The position numbers were made by a program, and so were the translations under genes. This document shows positions 45,827 to 55,090 of a stretch of 64,000 bases of DNA, in pieces (the stretch's first letter is position 1; every line of letters starts with the position of its first letter). The notes beneath the pieces were generated by a model. The model saw nothing but the letters and a program-made list of their open reading frames with translations. It ran no database searches and was not told the origin of the DNA. This DNA comes from Rheinheimera riviphila (lineage in GTDB: Bacteria; Pseudomonadota; Gammaproteobacteria; Enterobacterales; Alteromonadaceae), in contig NZ_SACS01000003.1 of assembly GCF_004005945.1 (NCBI RefSeq), forward strand, positions 233,468 through 297,467, given 5' to 3'.

Positions 45827-47434
45827 GTGACCAAATTAAGCAGCAAAATAAATCCCAGAAGTGCTGAATTTTTGCAAAACGCAGCAGCGATGCAGGCGGT
45901 GGTGGATGATCTGAATGCCAAGGTGCAGCAGATTAAACTCGGTGGCGGTGAAGCGCTGATTGCCCGGCATACGTCGCGTGGCAAACTTTTTGTGCGCGAT
46001 CGTATTCAGAAGTTACTTGATCCTGGCTCACCTTTTTTAGAGATTGCGCAATTTGCTGCCTGGCAATGTTATGACGATTATGTGCCAGCGGCTGGCGTCG
46101 TGGCCGGGATTGGTCGGGTCAGTGGTGTTGAGTGCATGATTGTTGGTAATGATGCGACCGTCAAAGGTGGCACTTATTATCCGCTGACGGTGAAAAAGCA
46201 TTTACGGGCGCAGGAAATTGCCGAGCGTTGCCAGCTGCCTTGTATTTATCTGGTCGATTCTGGCGGTGCGAATTTACCGCGCCAGGATGATGTATTCCCG
46301 GACAAACTGCATTTTGGGCGGATTTTCTTTAATCAGGCCAATATGTCGGCCAAAGGTATTCCGCAAATTGCGGTGGTGATGGGCCTTTGTACCGCCGGTG
46401 GTGCTTATGTGCCGGCGATGGCGGATGAGTCGATTATCGTCAAAGAGCAAGGCACTATTTTCCTGGCGGGTCCACCGCTGGTGAAAGCTGCCACCGGTGA
46501 AGAAGTGTCAGCCGAAGATTTAGGTGGTGCTGATGTGCATTGCCGTATTTCCGGGGTGGCCGATCACTACGCCCAAAACGATGAACATGCGCTGCAACTG
46601 GCGCGCAACAGTATTTCCCGCTTGAATCGCGTGGCGCCTGTGCTGCGTGATGTTAAACCTTCGCAAGAGCCGTTATTTGATGCAAAAGAGCTGTACGGCA
46701 TTGTTGGCACTGATCTGAAAAAGCCATTTGATGTGCGTGAAGTGATAGCACGGATTGTCGATGGCTCAGATTTTGATGAATTTAAACAGCTGTATGGTGC
46801 GACTTTAGTTTGCGGTTTTGCGCGCATATTCGGCAATCCGGTCGGCATCGTTGCCAATAACGGAATTTTATTCTCAGAATCTGCACAAAAAGGCGCCCAT
46901 TTTATTGAGCTTTGTTGCCAGCGCAAAATTCCATTGTTGTTCCTGCAAAATATCACCGGTTTTATGGTTGGCCAAAAATATGAAGCCGAAGGCATCGCCA
47001 AACACGGTGCAAAAATGGTGACTGCGGTGTCTTGCGCCAAGGTGCCAAAATTCACTGTGCTGATTGGTGGTTCTTATGGTGCTGGTAACTACGGTATGTG
47101 TGGTCGCGCTTATGATCCAACGATGATGTGGATGTGGCCAAACGCCCGCATCTCGGTGATGGGTGGCGAGCAAGCCGCTGGCGTAATGGCACAGGTCACT
47201 AAAGATGGTTTGGCGCGTAAAGGCGAAACTTTATCGGCGGACGCGGAAGCTGCGCTGAAAAAACCAATTATCGAGCAGTACGAGCAACAAGGACATCCAT
47301 ATTATGCCTCGGGCCGGTTATGGGACGATGGCATTATCGATCCGGCGCAAACCCGGATGGTCGTTGGTCTGGCATTAGCGGCATCGCTGAATGCACCGAT
47401 TGAAGAGACACGCTTTGGCGTGTTCCGGATGTAA
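45827..47434 (+). CDS. liuB: Methylcrotonyl-CoA carboxylase, carboxyltransferase subunit
   Basis: Beta subunit of 3-methylcrotonyl-CoA carboxylase, which carboxylates 3-methylcrotonyl-CoA in leucine breakdown; 535 residues from GTG 45827, with AGGTGA five bases before it. An in-frame GTG at 45818 overlaps that ribosome site. The crotonase-like carboxyltransferase halves are marked by [50 protein letters not shown] and [15 protein letters not shown]. It pairs with the biotin-carrying subunit liuD; liuC lies between them, the usual liuABCD-type order. Confidence 0.96.
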   Translation: MTKLSSKINPRSAEFLQNAAAMQAVVDDLNAKVQQIKLGGGEALIARHTSRGKLFVRDRIQKLLDPGSPFLEIAQFAAWQCYDDYVPAAGVVAGIGRVSGVECMIVGNDATVKGGTYYPLTVKKHLRAQEIAERCQLPCIYLVDSGGANLPRQDDVFPDKLHFGRIFFNQANMSAKGIPQIAVVMGLCTAGGAYVPAMADESIIVKEQGTIFLAGPPLVKAATGEEVSAEDLGGADVHCRISGVADHYAQNDEHALQLARNSISRLNRVAPVLRDVKPSQEPLFDAKELYGIVGTDLKKPFDVREVIARIVDGSDFDEFKQLYGATLVCGFARIFGNPVGIVANNGILFSESAQKGAHFIELCCQRKIPLLFLQNITGFMVGQKYEAEGIAKHGAKMVTAVSCAKVPKFTVLIGGSYGAGNYGMCGRAYDPTMMWMWPNARISVMGGEQAAGVMAQVTKDGLARKGETLSADAEAALKKPIIEQYEQQGHPYYASGRLWDDGIIDPAQTRMVVGLALAASLNAPIEETRFGVFRM

Positions 47435-47444
47435 TGGAGCAGCT

Positions 47445-48344
47445 ATGAAAATCGCAATGAAGACTTACCAATACATCACCACATCTATCGACCAGCGCGG
47501 TGTCGCACAGCTGGTGCTCAATCGCCCTGACGTGCACAACGCCTTTGATGACATCATGATTGGCGAGTTGATTCAGGCGCTGGATAGCTTTGCTGCTCAT
47601 CCGCAGCTGCGGGTTTTGCTGCTGCGATCGAACGGCAAAAACTTTAGCGCAGGAGCCGATTTAGGCTGGATGCGCTCGATGGCCGACAAAAACTACGATG
47701 AGAATCTACTGGACGCCGGAGAGCTGGCAAAGCTGATGCAAAAGCTCGACAACTTCCCTGCCCCGACCGTTGCGTTAGTGCAAGGCGCAGCTTTTGGCGG
47801 CGCCGTTGGCTTAGTGGCTTGTTGCGACATTGCGATTGCTTCTGATAAAGCTAGCTTCTGCTTAAGCGAAGTGAAAATTGGTTTGATGCCAGCAGTGATT
47901 AGCCCTTATGTGGTGCGGGCCATTGGCGAACGCGCCAGCCGCCGTTATTTCCTCACCGCTGAGCGTTTTTTTGCTACTGAAGCTTTGCATTTAGGTTTGC
48001 TGCATCAAGTCGTCAGCGACGATGAATTGCATGGTGTATCAGATGCGATGGTGCAAACCTTACTCGCCAATAGCCCTGCCGCAGTCAAAGCAGCGAAAGA
48101 TCTGATTTTCACTGTCGCCAATCAACCAACTACGCAGGCGCTAATCGACGAAACCAGCCGTCGGATTGCGGCAATTCGGGTATCAAGCGAAGGTCAGGAA
48201 GGCTTATCTGCCTTTTTGCAAAAACGCCCACCGGCCTGGCAGCTTCAAGATACTGCTGGTTCAAATACTGATGCTTCTAAAACTGATGCTTCTAAAACTG
48301 ATAAATCAGACTCTGCAGCAACCGCATCTAAAGGACAGGCTTAA
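47445..48344 (+). CDS. liuC: Methylglutaconyl-CoA hydratase
   Basis: Crotonase-family enzyme hydrating 3-methylglutaconyl-CoA to HMG-CoA; 299 residues from ATG 47445, 11 bases after liuB with GGAG upstream. The oxyanion-hole blocks are NFSAGADLGWM and GAAFGGAVGLVACCDIA. The last residues are a Thr-Asp-Ala-Ser-Lys repeat from a 15-base tandem repeat, extending the usual C terminus by a low-complexity tail. It is followed directly by liuD. Confidence 0.93.
   Translation: MKIAMKTYQYITTSIDQRGVAQLVLNRPDVHNAFDDIMIGELIQALDSFAAHPQLRVLLLRSNGKNFSAGADLGWMRSMADKNYDENLLDAGELAKLMQKLDNFPAPTVALVQGAAFGGAVGLVACCDIAIASDKASFCLSEVKIGLMPAVISPYVVRAIGERASRRYFLTAERFFATEALHLGLLHQVVSDDELHGVSDAMVQTLLANSPAAVKAAKDLIFTVANQPTTQALIDETSRRIAAIRVSSEGQEGLSAFLQKRPPAWQLQDTAGSNTDASKTDASKTDKSDSAATASKGQA
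48267..48307. repeat. 15-base tandem repeat near the liuC stop
   Basis: Two exact copies of ACTGATGCTTCTAAA (48267-48281 and 48282-48296) and a third diverged copy starting at 48297. In frame, it adds TDASK units to the end of LiuC. Confidence 0.9.
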
Positions 48345-48345
48345 T

Positions 48346-50328
48346 ATGTTTCATAAAATTCTGATCGCAAACCGCGGCGAAATTGCCTGTCGCGTAATTA
48401 AAACCGCCCATCAACTGGGTATTCGCTGTGTAGCCGTTTATTCAGAAGCAGACGCCAATGCACGGCATGTGCAAATGGCGGATGAAGCCTATTTATTAGG
48501 CCCGGCGCCAAGCAAAGAGTCATATTTACGCGCCGATAAAATTCTGGAAATCGCTAAAAAATCCGGCGCTCAGGCAGTACATCCGGGGTATGGCTTTTTA
48601 TCCGAGAATGAAGTGTTCGCCCAAGCTTGTGCTGATGCCGGTGTGGTGTTTATTGGCCCACCAGTACCCGCCATTGCTGCTATGGGTAGCAAAAGCGCTG
48701 CCAAAGAAATCATGAGTAAAGCCGGTGTGCCTTTGGTGCCGGGTTACCATGGCGACAACCAGGATGAAGCCTTTTTAGCCGAGGAAGCTGACATAGTTGG
48801 TTACCCACTGCTGCTCAAAGCCGCCTACGGTGGCGGTGGCAAAGGCATGAAAGTGGTTTGGCAAAAATCCGAATTTCTGGAGCAGCTGCAAAGCGCTAAA
48901 CGTGAAGCATTAAACGGTTTTGGTAACGATAAAATCCTGATGGAACGTTATCTGACCAAACCACGCCACGTCGAAATTCAGGTCTTTGCCGATAATTTTG
49001 GTAACGCTGTTTATTTGCATGAACGGGATTGTTCCATTCAGCGCCGCCACCAAAAAGTGATTGAAGAAGCGCCTGCGCCAAATTTCTCGCCCATACAACG
49101 TAAAGCCATGGGTGACGCCGCAGTGAAAGCTGCACAAGCCATCGGTTATGCCGGTGCCGGTACGGTGGAATTCCTGTTTGACGAAGATGGTTCGTTCTAT
49201 TTTATGGAAATGAACACCCGGCTGCAGGTCGAACATCCGGTGACGGAAATGATCACCGGCCAGGATTTAGTGAAATGGCAGTTATTGGTCGCGAGCGGCC
49301 AGCCGCTGCCACTGACGCAAGACGAAATCCCGTTGGATGGCCACGCCATTGAAGTGCGGGTGTATGCTGAAGATCCGGATAATAACTTCTTGCCTGCTAC
49401 CGGTAAGCTGACTTATTTACGCCAGCCGGACGCCAATCGCCATGTGCGGATTGATACCGGTGTGGTGGAAAATGACGAAGTATCGCCATTTTATGATCCG
49501 ATGATCGCCAAACTAATTGTCTGGGACGAAAGCCGCGACCGCGCTATTGCCCGCATGCGCCGCGCGCTGGACGATTACCGCATTGCCGGGGTGAAAACCA
49601 ACCTCAATTTCCTGACCCGCTTAGTCGAACATCCGGCCTTTGGCCGCGCTGAACTTGATACGCACTTTATCGAACATCATCAGGCGGAACTCTTTGCGCC
49701 AGAGCAAAACGAGCCAACACAGGCGCTGATTTTGGCGGCTTTGTATCTGCTGTCGAAACAACAACCTTCCGCAACCGCCAGCTCGCCATGGCAGTCAGCC
49801 ATTGGTTGGCGGATGAACGAAAATGCCAGTGTCAGCTTTCACTTAACTCAGGGCGAACAGAGCCAACATGTCCGCATCACCCAACAGGCCGACGCCTTTT
49901 TGGTGGCCGTTAACGACTTAAGCTTAACTATCAAAGCGCAGTTAAACCACGATGAGCTGACCGCCAATATCAGCGGCCACCAGTGCAAAGTACGAGTCAG
50001 CCAGTTTGGCGACACGGTTTCAGTCTTTATCAAACAACAACGGTTTGATTTTGATTACAAAACCATTGTTGAAGTAGCGGTAAGCGACGAAAGTGCCGGA
50101 AGCTTAAAAGCACCGATGAATGGCACTGTAGTGGCGGTTTTAGTTAGCGCCGGACAACAAGTCGAAGCAGGTCAAACTTTGCTGGTGATGGAAGCGATGA
50201 AGATGGAATATGCCATCAAAGCGCCTGCCGCTGGTGTGGTGAATACGCTGTTTTATGCCACCGGTGATTTGGTCAAAGACGGTGCTGAACTGGTCGATTT
50301 TGCTGCCACAGCTAAAGCCGAGGCTTAA
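48346..50328 (+). CDS. liuD: Methylcrotonyl-CoA carboxylase, biotin-carrying subunit
   Basis: Alpha subunit with biotin carboxylase and biotin carrier; 660 residues from ATG 48346 (MFHKILIANRGEIACRV). An ATP-grasp carboxylase domain covers about residues 1-445 (YGGGGKGMKVV, MNTRLQVEHPVTE), a spacer follows, and the C-terminal biotinyl domain holds the biotin lysine in VMEAMKMEY. The longer frame from 48166 overlaps liuC in another frame and is rejected. Together with liuB it forms the carboxylase. Confidence 0.97.
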   Translation: MFHKILIANRGEIACRVIKTAHQLGIRCVAVYSEADANARHVQMADEAYLLGPAPSKESYLRADKILEIAKKSGAQAVHPGYGFLSENEVFAQACADAGVVFIGPPVPAIAAMGSKSAAKEIMSKAGVPLVPGYHGDNQDEAFLAEEADIVGYPLLLKAAYGGGGKGMKVVWQKSEFLEQLQSAKREALNGFGNDKILMERYLTKPRHVEIQVFADNFGNAVYLHERDCSIQRRHQKVIEEAPAPNFSPIQRKAMGDAAVKAAQAIGYAGAGTVEFLFDEDGSFYFMEMNTRLQVEHPVTEMITGQDLVKWQLLVASGQPLPLTQDEIPLDGHAIEVRVYAEDPDNNFLPATGKLTYLRQPDANRHVRIDTGVVENDEVSPFYDPMIAKLIVWDESRDRAIARMRRALDDYRIAGVKTNLNFLTRLVEHPAFGRAELDTHFIEHHQAELFAPEQNEPTQALILAALYLLSKQQPSATASSPWQSAIGWRMNENASVSFHLTQGEQSQHVRITQQADAFLVAVNDLSLTIKAQLNHDELTANISGHQCKVRVSQFGDTVSVFIKQQRFDFDYKTIVEVAVSDESAGSLKAPMNGTVVAVLVSAGQQVEAGQTLLVMEAMKMEYAIKAPAAGVVNTLFYATGDLVKDGAELVDFAATAKAEA

Positions 50329-50329
50329 C

Positions 50330-51262
50330 ATGAATCCTTCAAACTCAATTGCGCCAACGTTTCCAACGGCAGTCCGCATCGTTGAAGTGGGCCCGCGCGA
50401 TGGCCTGCAAAATGAAGTGGCGGTGTCCTTAGAAGCCAAAATCGCGCTGGTCAATACCCTGGCCGCTGCCGGTTTAACCACCATTGAAACCGGCTCTTTT
50501 GTCAGCCCCAAATGGGTGCCGCAAATGGCCGATTCTGCCGCCGTTTTTGCTGGTGTCAGCCGTAAAGCTGGTGTGACTTACACAGCGCTGACGCCAAATT
50601 TACAAGGTTATCAGGCTGCAAAAACAGCTGGCGCCGATGAAGTTGCCATATTTGGCGCGGCCTCAGAAGCCTTTAGCCAGAAAAATATCAACTGCTCGAT
50701 TGCCGAAAGTCTGGCGCGGTTTGAACCAGTGGTGGCAGCGGCCAAAGCCGATGGCCTGCGCGTACGCGGATATGTCTCTTGTGTGGTCGGTTGCCCTTAT
50801 CAGGGTGATGTGGCGCCGAGCGAAGTGGCGCGGGTCGCTAAAGCTCTGTTAGAAATGGGCTGTTATGAGATTTCCTTGGGCGATACCATCGGCGTAGGTA
50901 CTCCAGCCAAAGTACTGGCTATGCTCGATGCCGTGCTCGAAGTGGTACCTGTTAACAAAATTGCAGTACATTTTCACGACACTTATGGTCAGGCGTTAAC
51001 AAATATTTACGCCGCGCTAAGCCGCGGTGTGGCTGTCATCGATAGCGCTGTGGCCGGTTTGGGTGGCTGTCCTTACGCCGCCGGAGCGTCAGGCAATGTT
51101 GCCACTGAAGATGTGGTGTATTTACTGGATGGTCTTGGCATTAAGCACGGCGTTGCGTTAAATACGCTCGCCCGCGCTGGCTGGGCCATAGCGGAAGCAC
51201 TCGGTAAGGCACCTAGTTCTAAAGTAGGATTGGCGCTGAAGGCCAAATGTCAGCAGAATTAA
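50330..51262 (+). CDS. liuE: Hydroxymethylglutaryl-CoA lyase
   Basis: Cleaves HMG-CoA to acetyl-CoA and acetoacetate, the final step of leucine breakdown; 310 residues from ATG 50330, one base after the liuD stop. The DRE-TIM motif VGPRDGLQNE, the SCVVGCPYQGDV stretch, HFHDTYGQALTN metal ligands, and the GGCPYAAGASGNVATED loop with the catalytic Cys are all present. Its acetoacetate product is the substrate of the CoA-transferase that follows. Confidence 0.96.
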   Translation: MNPSNSIAPTFPTAVRIVEVGPRDGLQNEVAVSLEAKIALVNTLAAAGLTTIETGSFVSPKWVPQMADSAAVFAGVSRKAGVTYTALTPNLQGYQAAKTAGADEVAIFGAASEAFSQKNINCSIAESLARFEPVVAAAKADGLRVRGYVSCVVGCPYQGDVAPSEVARVAKALLEMGCYEISLGDTIGVGTPAKVLAMLDAVLEVVPVNKIAVHFHDTYGQALTNIYAALSRGVAVIDSAVAGLGGCPYAAGASGNVATEDVVYLLDGLGIKHGVALNTLARAGWAIAEALGKAPSSKVGLALKAKCQQN

Positions 51263-51318
51263 CCAGCATTTTCGATCAGTACCCGCACATAAAAATAGAT
51301 CAACAATGAGGACTTCAC

Positions 51319-52029
51319 ATGGCAGGGTTTAACAAGGTCGTACAGAGTTACGACGAAGCGATGGCGGGCCTGCAAGATGGCATGACCGTGATCGCAGGTG
51401 GTTTTGGCCTTTGCGGTATTCCGGAAGGTTTGATTGCCCAAATCAAAAAAATGGGCACCCGCGATTTAACCGTCGTCTCCAATAACTGCGGTGTCGATGG
51501 TTTTGGCCTCGGCGTGTTACTTGAAGACCGCCAAATCAAAAAGATGGTGGCGTCTTATGTTGGCGAAAACGCCTTATTTGAAAAACAACTGCTCAGCGGT
51601 GAACTGGAAGTTGAACTGACGCCACAAGGCACGCTGGCTGAAAAAATCCGCGCTGGTGGTGCTGGCATTCCGGCATTTTTCACCGCCACCGGTTACGGTA
51701 CACCAGTTGCTGACGGTAAAGAAACCCGCGAAATCAATGGCCGCAATTATGTGCTGGAACCGTCCATCACCGGTGATTTTGCCATTGTCCGCGCCTGGAA
51801 AGCCGACCGTTACGGCAACTTAGTTTTCCGGCATACCGCGATGAACTTCAATCCAATGGTCGCCACCGCCGGTAAAATTACCGTGGTTGAAGTAGAGGAA
51901 ATTGTTGAACCTGGTGAGCTGGAACCATCGCAAATTCATACCCCGGGTATTTATGTGCAACGCGTGATTCAAGCCAGTTTTGAAAAACGCATTGAACGTC
52001 GTATGGTTCGCCAAGGTGAAGGAGCGTAA
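51319..52029 (+). CDS. 3-oxoacid CoA-transferase subunit A
   Basis: Alpha subunit of a succinyl-CoA:3-ketoacid (acetoacetate) CoA-transferase, 236 residues. The N-terminal glycine-rich segment [14 protein letters not shown] and [12 protein letters not shown] are the family markers; [22 protein letters not shown] is characteristic of the succinyl-CoA type (ScoA/LpsI) rather than E. coli AtoD. It follows liuE by 56 bases and precedes the beta subunit by 2 bases. It activates acetoacetate so that thiolase can split it. Confidence 0.93.
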   Translation: MAGFNKVVQSYDEAMAGLQDGMTVIAGGFGLCGIPEGLIAQIKKMGTRDLTVVSNNCGVDGFGLGVLLEDRQIKKMVASYVGENALFEKQLLSGELEVELTPQGTLAEKIRAGGAGIPAFFTATGYGTPVADGKETREINGRNYVLEPSITGDFAIVRAWKADRYGNLVFRHTAMNFNPMVATAGKITVVEVEEIVEPGELEPSQIHTPGIYVQRVIQASFEKRIERRMVRQGEGA

Positions 52030-52031
52030 AA

Positions 52032-52688
52032 ATGGCATTGTCCCGTGAACAAGTCGCAATGCGTGTGGCGCAAGAACTGAAAGACGGTTATTACGTCAAT
52101 TTAGGTATTGGCATTCCAACCTTAGTCGCCAACTACGTGCCAGCAGGCATTGAAGTGATGCTGCAATCAGAAAACGGTTTACTCGGTATGGGCCCGTACC
52201 CAACTGACGCCGAAGTTGACGCTGATATGATCAACGCCGGTAAAGAAACCGTCACCGCTATCAAAGGCGCTGCGATTTTCAGCTCAGCGGAAAGTTTTGC
52301 CATGATCCGCGGTGGTCATGTTGATTTAACCGTATTAGGCGCTTTTGAAGTCGATCAAAACGGCAATATCGCCAGCTGGATGATCCCGGGCAAACTGGTC
52401 AAAGGCATGGGCGGCGCGATGGATTTAGTCGCTGGTGCACAAAACATTGTTGTGACCATGACCCACGCTGACAAATACGGTAGCTCTAAGCTGCTGGAAA
52501 GCTGTGCCCTGCCGCTGACCGGCGTTGGTTGTGTGAAGAAAATTGTCACCGACTTAGCTGTTTTGGAAGTCAAAGATGGCGCCTTCCACCTACTGGAACG
52601 GGCACCTGGCATTAGCGTTGAAGAAATTCAGCAAAAGACTGCCGGTAAACTGATTGTCGCTGGCGACATTCCGGAAATGCGTTTTTAG
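52032..52688 (+). CDS. 3-oxoacid CoA-transferase subunit B
   Basis: Beta subunit of the acetoacetate CoA-transferase, 218 residues. The catalytic glutamate is in the family motif [31 protein letters not shown] follows. It ends the leucine operon, followed by a long terminator. Confidence 0.94.
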   Translation: MALSREQVAMRVAQELKDGYYVNLGIGIPTLVANYVPAGIEVMLQSENGLLGMGPYPTDAEVDADMINAGKETVTAIKGAAIFSSAESFAMIRGGHVDLTVLGAFEVDQNGNIASWMIPGKLVKGMGGAMDLVAGAQNIVVTMTHADKYGSSKLLESCALPLTGVGCVKKIVTDLAVLEVKDGAFHLLERAPGISVEEIQQKTAGKLIVAGDIPEMRF

Positions 52689-52720
52689 ATTTCACCGCTT
52701 GACAACAAGCGACTTTTAGC

Positions 52721-52759
52721 AAGATCAAATCAGCCCCTGTGACGGGCTGATTTGATCTT
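52721..52759. terminator. Bidirectional terminator, 16-pair stem
   Basis: A perfect 16-base inverted repeat (52721-52736 with 52744-52759) and a 7-base loop, between convergent genes. The stop codon of the minus-strand gene (52758-52760) lies inside its right arm. There is no long T-run, so efficiency is uncertain. Confidence 0.75.
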
Positions 52760-53255
52760 AACGCAATACCATCAGACTATCCCGCTGAATATCACCGCTG
52801 ACAATGGCTATCATGGTTGGGGTTTTAACGACTGTGACTTCATGATACTCGCCAATCAACATCACAAACGCCAGTTCGTTATTTTGTAGCCGATACCAGC
52901 CAACCCGGTAATTGGGTAAATGGATGCCGTTAATGGCAACTGTTGGCGTGAATGGGCCCAGTTCGGGTTGGGTAAAGACATTGATACTGGTTTCAGGTAA
53001 GGATAAACCGGTGATAGTGGTGTGATAAAAGCCGGCATGAATATGCAGGTTGTTTTCGACAAACTGCACTTTATTATCACTCACCCACCAGGCGGTCAGC
53101 AAAAACGCTCCGGTACAGCTTAATACTGACCATAATACCGGTTTTAACCATTGGCGGTTGAGGATCAATAATACCAACGCCAACAGCACCGGTACAAAGA
53201 CCATCAGGCCAAATAAAGTGAGATAAAGTTGCCAACCAATGCCAAGCGCAGTCAT
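52758..53255 (-). CDS. Membrane protein of unknown function
   Basis: 165 residues from ATG 53255 (MTALGIGWQLYL); a further in-frame start at 53315 adds 20 residues, less likely. Two membrane helices occupy about residues 9-30 (LTLFGLMVFVPVLLALVLLI) and 37-57 (VLWSVLSCTGAFLLTAWWV). The rest is beta-rich and probably periplasmic: FVENNLHIHAGFYHTTI, PNYRVGWYRLQNNELAFVML. The C-terminal part resembles PH-like domains of bacterial membrane proteins, but I am not certain. No neighbour suggests a role. Confidence 0.7.
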   Translation of the reverse strand: MTALGIGWQLYLTLFGLMVFVPVLLALVLLILNRQWLKPVLWSVLSCTGAFLLTAWWVSDNKVQFVENNLHIHAGFYHTTITGLSLPETSINVFTQPELGPFTPTVAINGIHLPNYRVGWYRLQNNELAFVMLIGEYHEVTVVKTPTMIAIVSGDIQRDSLMVLR

Positions 53256-53456
53256 AACTTCACAAGAAAAATACACAAAGTTATAAAATTGTATCACAAA
53301 CAGATACTGCTGCATGACAATAAACTGATTTAATTCATATAAAAAATTAACTGATTATTAAACATACAGTTATGCTAATAAATATGCAAAAACAATGACA
53401 AACTATTGGCATGAATGGCATCGCTGAGATCAGTAATGAGTTGGCAACTTTGAACT

Positions 53457-54341
53457 CTATGGCTGAAAACGTTTGATCAGACTGGAAGTATCTAGCCGCC
53501 CACCGCCTTGTGCCTGCAATTCGGCATAAAACTGATCTACCAAAGCTGTCAGCGGTAATTGCGCGCCATTACGACGGGCTTCGTCCAGGGTGATGCCTAA
53601 ATCTTTACGCATCCAGTCCACCGCAAAACCAAAGTTAAACTGGCCATCAACCATGGTATTGCCGCGATTTTCCATTTGCCAGGATTGTGCCGCACCTTTA
53701 GAAATCACTGCCAGCACTGCTTTGGCATCTAAACCCGCCTGAGTGGCAAAATGCAATGCTTCGGCCAGGCCCTGCACCACACCGGCGATACAAATCTGAT
53801 TAACCATTTTGGCGAGCTGTCCGGAACCGGCAGCACCAAGCAATTGATAACTACGGGCATAGCGCTGCAGTACCACTTCAGCTTTTTCAAAATCCACTTG
53901 CGCACCGCCAACCATAATAGTTAACAAGCCGTTTTGCGCACCAAGCTGCCCACCAGAAACCGGCGCGTCTAAAAATCCCAGTTGCTTTGATGTGCAAGCT
54001 GCCGCCAACTCGCGGGCTAAATCCGCAGAAGCCGTGGTGTGATCAACCAGTACCGCGCCCACTTTCATGGTGCTTAATACGCCATCTTCGCCATAAACAA
54101 CCGAGCGCACGTCTTGATCATTGCCTACACACAACATCACCAGATCAGCATCTGCCGCGGCTGCCGCTGGTGTTACCGCCGACTGACCACCATATTGTTG
54201 CACCCACGCCATTGCTTTAGCACTGCTGCGGTTATAAACACAGACCTGCAGGCCCTTTTGTTGCAGATGCCCGGCCATTGGGTAGCCCATCACACCGAGG
54301 CCAATAAATGCCACTTTTAAATACGCTTGATCCGTTGCCAT
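53457..54341 (-). CDS. 3-hydroxyisobutyrate dehydrogenase-family oxidoreductase
   Basis: NAD(P)-dependent beta-hydroxyacid dehydrogenase, 294 residues. Markers: FIGLGVMGYPMAGHL, the substrate loop DAPVSGGQLGAQNGLL and the catalytic lysine in GQLAKMVNQICIAG. It is a paralogue of mmsB but stands alone, outside the valine cluster. The QICIAG segment differs from MmsB and is more like tartronate-semialdehyde or succinate-semialdehyde (GHB) reductases. Substrate uncertain. Confidence 0.87.
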   Translation of the reverse strand: MATDQAYLKVAFIGLGVMGYPMAGHLQQKGLQVCVYNRSSAKAMAWVQQYGGQSAVTPAAAAADADLVMLCVGNDQDVRSVVYGEDGVLSTMKVGAVLVDHTTASADLARELAAACTSKQLGFLDAPVSGGQLGAQNGLLTIMVGGAQVDFEKAEVVLQRYARSYQLLGAAGSGQLAKMVNQICIAGVVQGLAEALHFATQAGLDAKAVLAVISKGAAQSWQMENRGNTMVDGQFNFGFAVDWMRKDLGITLDEARRNGAQLPLTALVDQFYAELQAQGGGRLDTSSLIKRFQP

Positions 54342-54449
54342 ATAATTGTCTTAATTCTGTGAAACACTGATCGTTAGATTACAAACTTATGATACAAATA
54401 GCAAAATAGCGCAGAGCGCCAGTCATTGGCGGTAATAACCGGAGTAAGT

Positions 54450-54956
54450 ATGGCGAACGTGCATCATTTTAAAGTGAAAACGACGACTGGTAACACCGTC
54501 GATTTAAGCCAGTATCAAGGCAAAGTGCTGTTGATTGTCAATACCGCCAGTCAATGTGGATTTACCCCACAGTATCAGGAACTGGAACAACTGCATCAGC
54601 AATATCATGCCCAAGGCCTGGAAATTCTGGCGTTCCCTTGCAATCAATTTGGTGGTCAGGAACCTGGGTCCGATCAAGATATCGCCCAATTTTGTCAGCT
54701 GAACTTTGGCCTGACTTTTGGCGTGATGGCAAAAATTCAGGTGAATGGCCCGGAAGCCGAACCGCTGTTTGAATATTTAAAAGATCAGGCACGTGGCGTG
54801 TTAAAAACCCGCGCGATTAAATGGAATTTCACCAAGTTTCTGGTGAATAAAGACGGTGTGGTGGTGAAACGTTACGCCCCGCGGACCAAACCTGGCCAGT
54901 TTGTGCAGGCGATTGAAGAAGAACTTGCTAAGCAGTCGCAACGGATCGGCGCTTAA
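54450..54956 (+). CDS. Glutathione peroxidase, cysteine type
   Basis: Thiol peroxidase of 168 residues from ATG 54450, with GGAG six bases upstream. The peroxidatic residue is Cys in NTASQCGFTPQYQ, not selenocysteine; FPCNQFGGQEPGS and the late Trp in AIKWNFTKFLV complete the catalytic set. In bacteria these enzymes (BtuE type) often use thioredoxin. Single gene, divergent from the preceding dehydrogenase. Confidence 0.93.
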   Translation: MANVHHFKVKTTTGNTVDLSQYQGKVLLIVNTASQCGFTPQYQELEQLHQQYHAQGLEILAFPCNQFGGQEPGSDQDIAQFCQLNFGLTFGVMAKIQVNGPEAEPLFEYLKDQARGVLKTRAIKWNFTKFLVNKDGVVVKRYAPRTKPGQFVQAIEEELAKQSQRIGA

Positions 54957-55090
54957 TTAGCGTTTCTCCAATATTTAATAAGTATGTAACCAATGGATGT
55001 TTGATCCCGCACAGATCCTGCTTTCGTCGTTGGGTTATGCTAGCAACAGATCACTGCTGCGATGCAGTTAAATCCTAAGGGGCGACCAGG

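Noticed and set aside
45658..45984. Minus-strand frame over the ivd-liuB gap
   Set aside because: It reads through the structured repeat and into liuB; no start signal.
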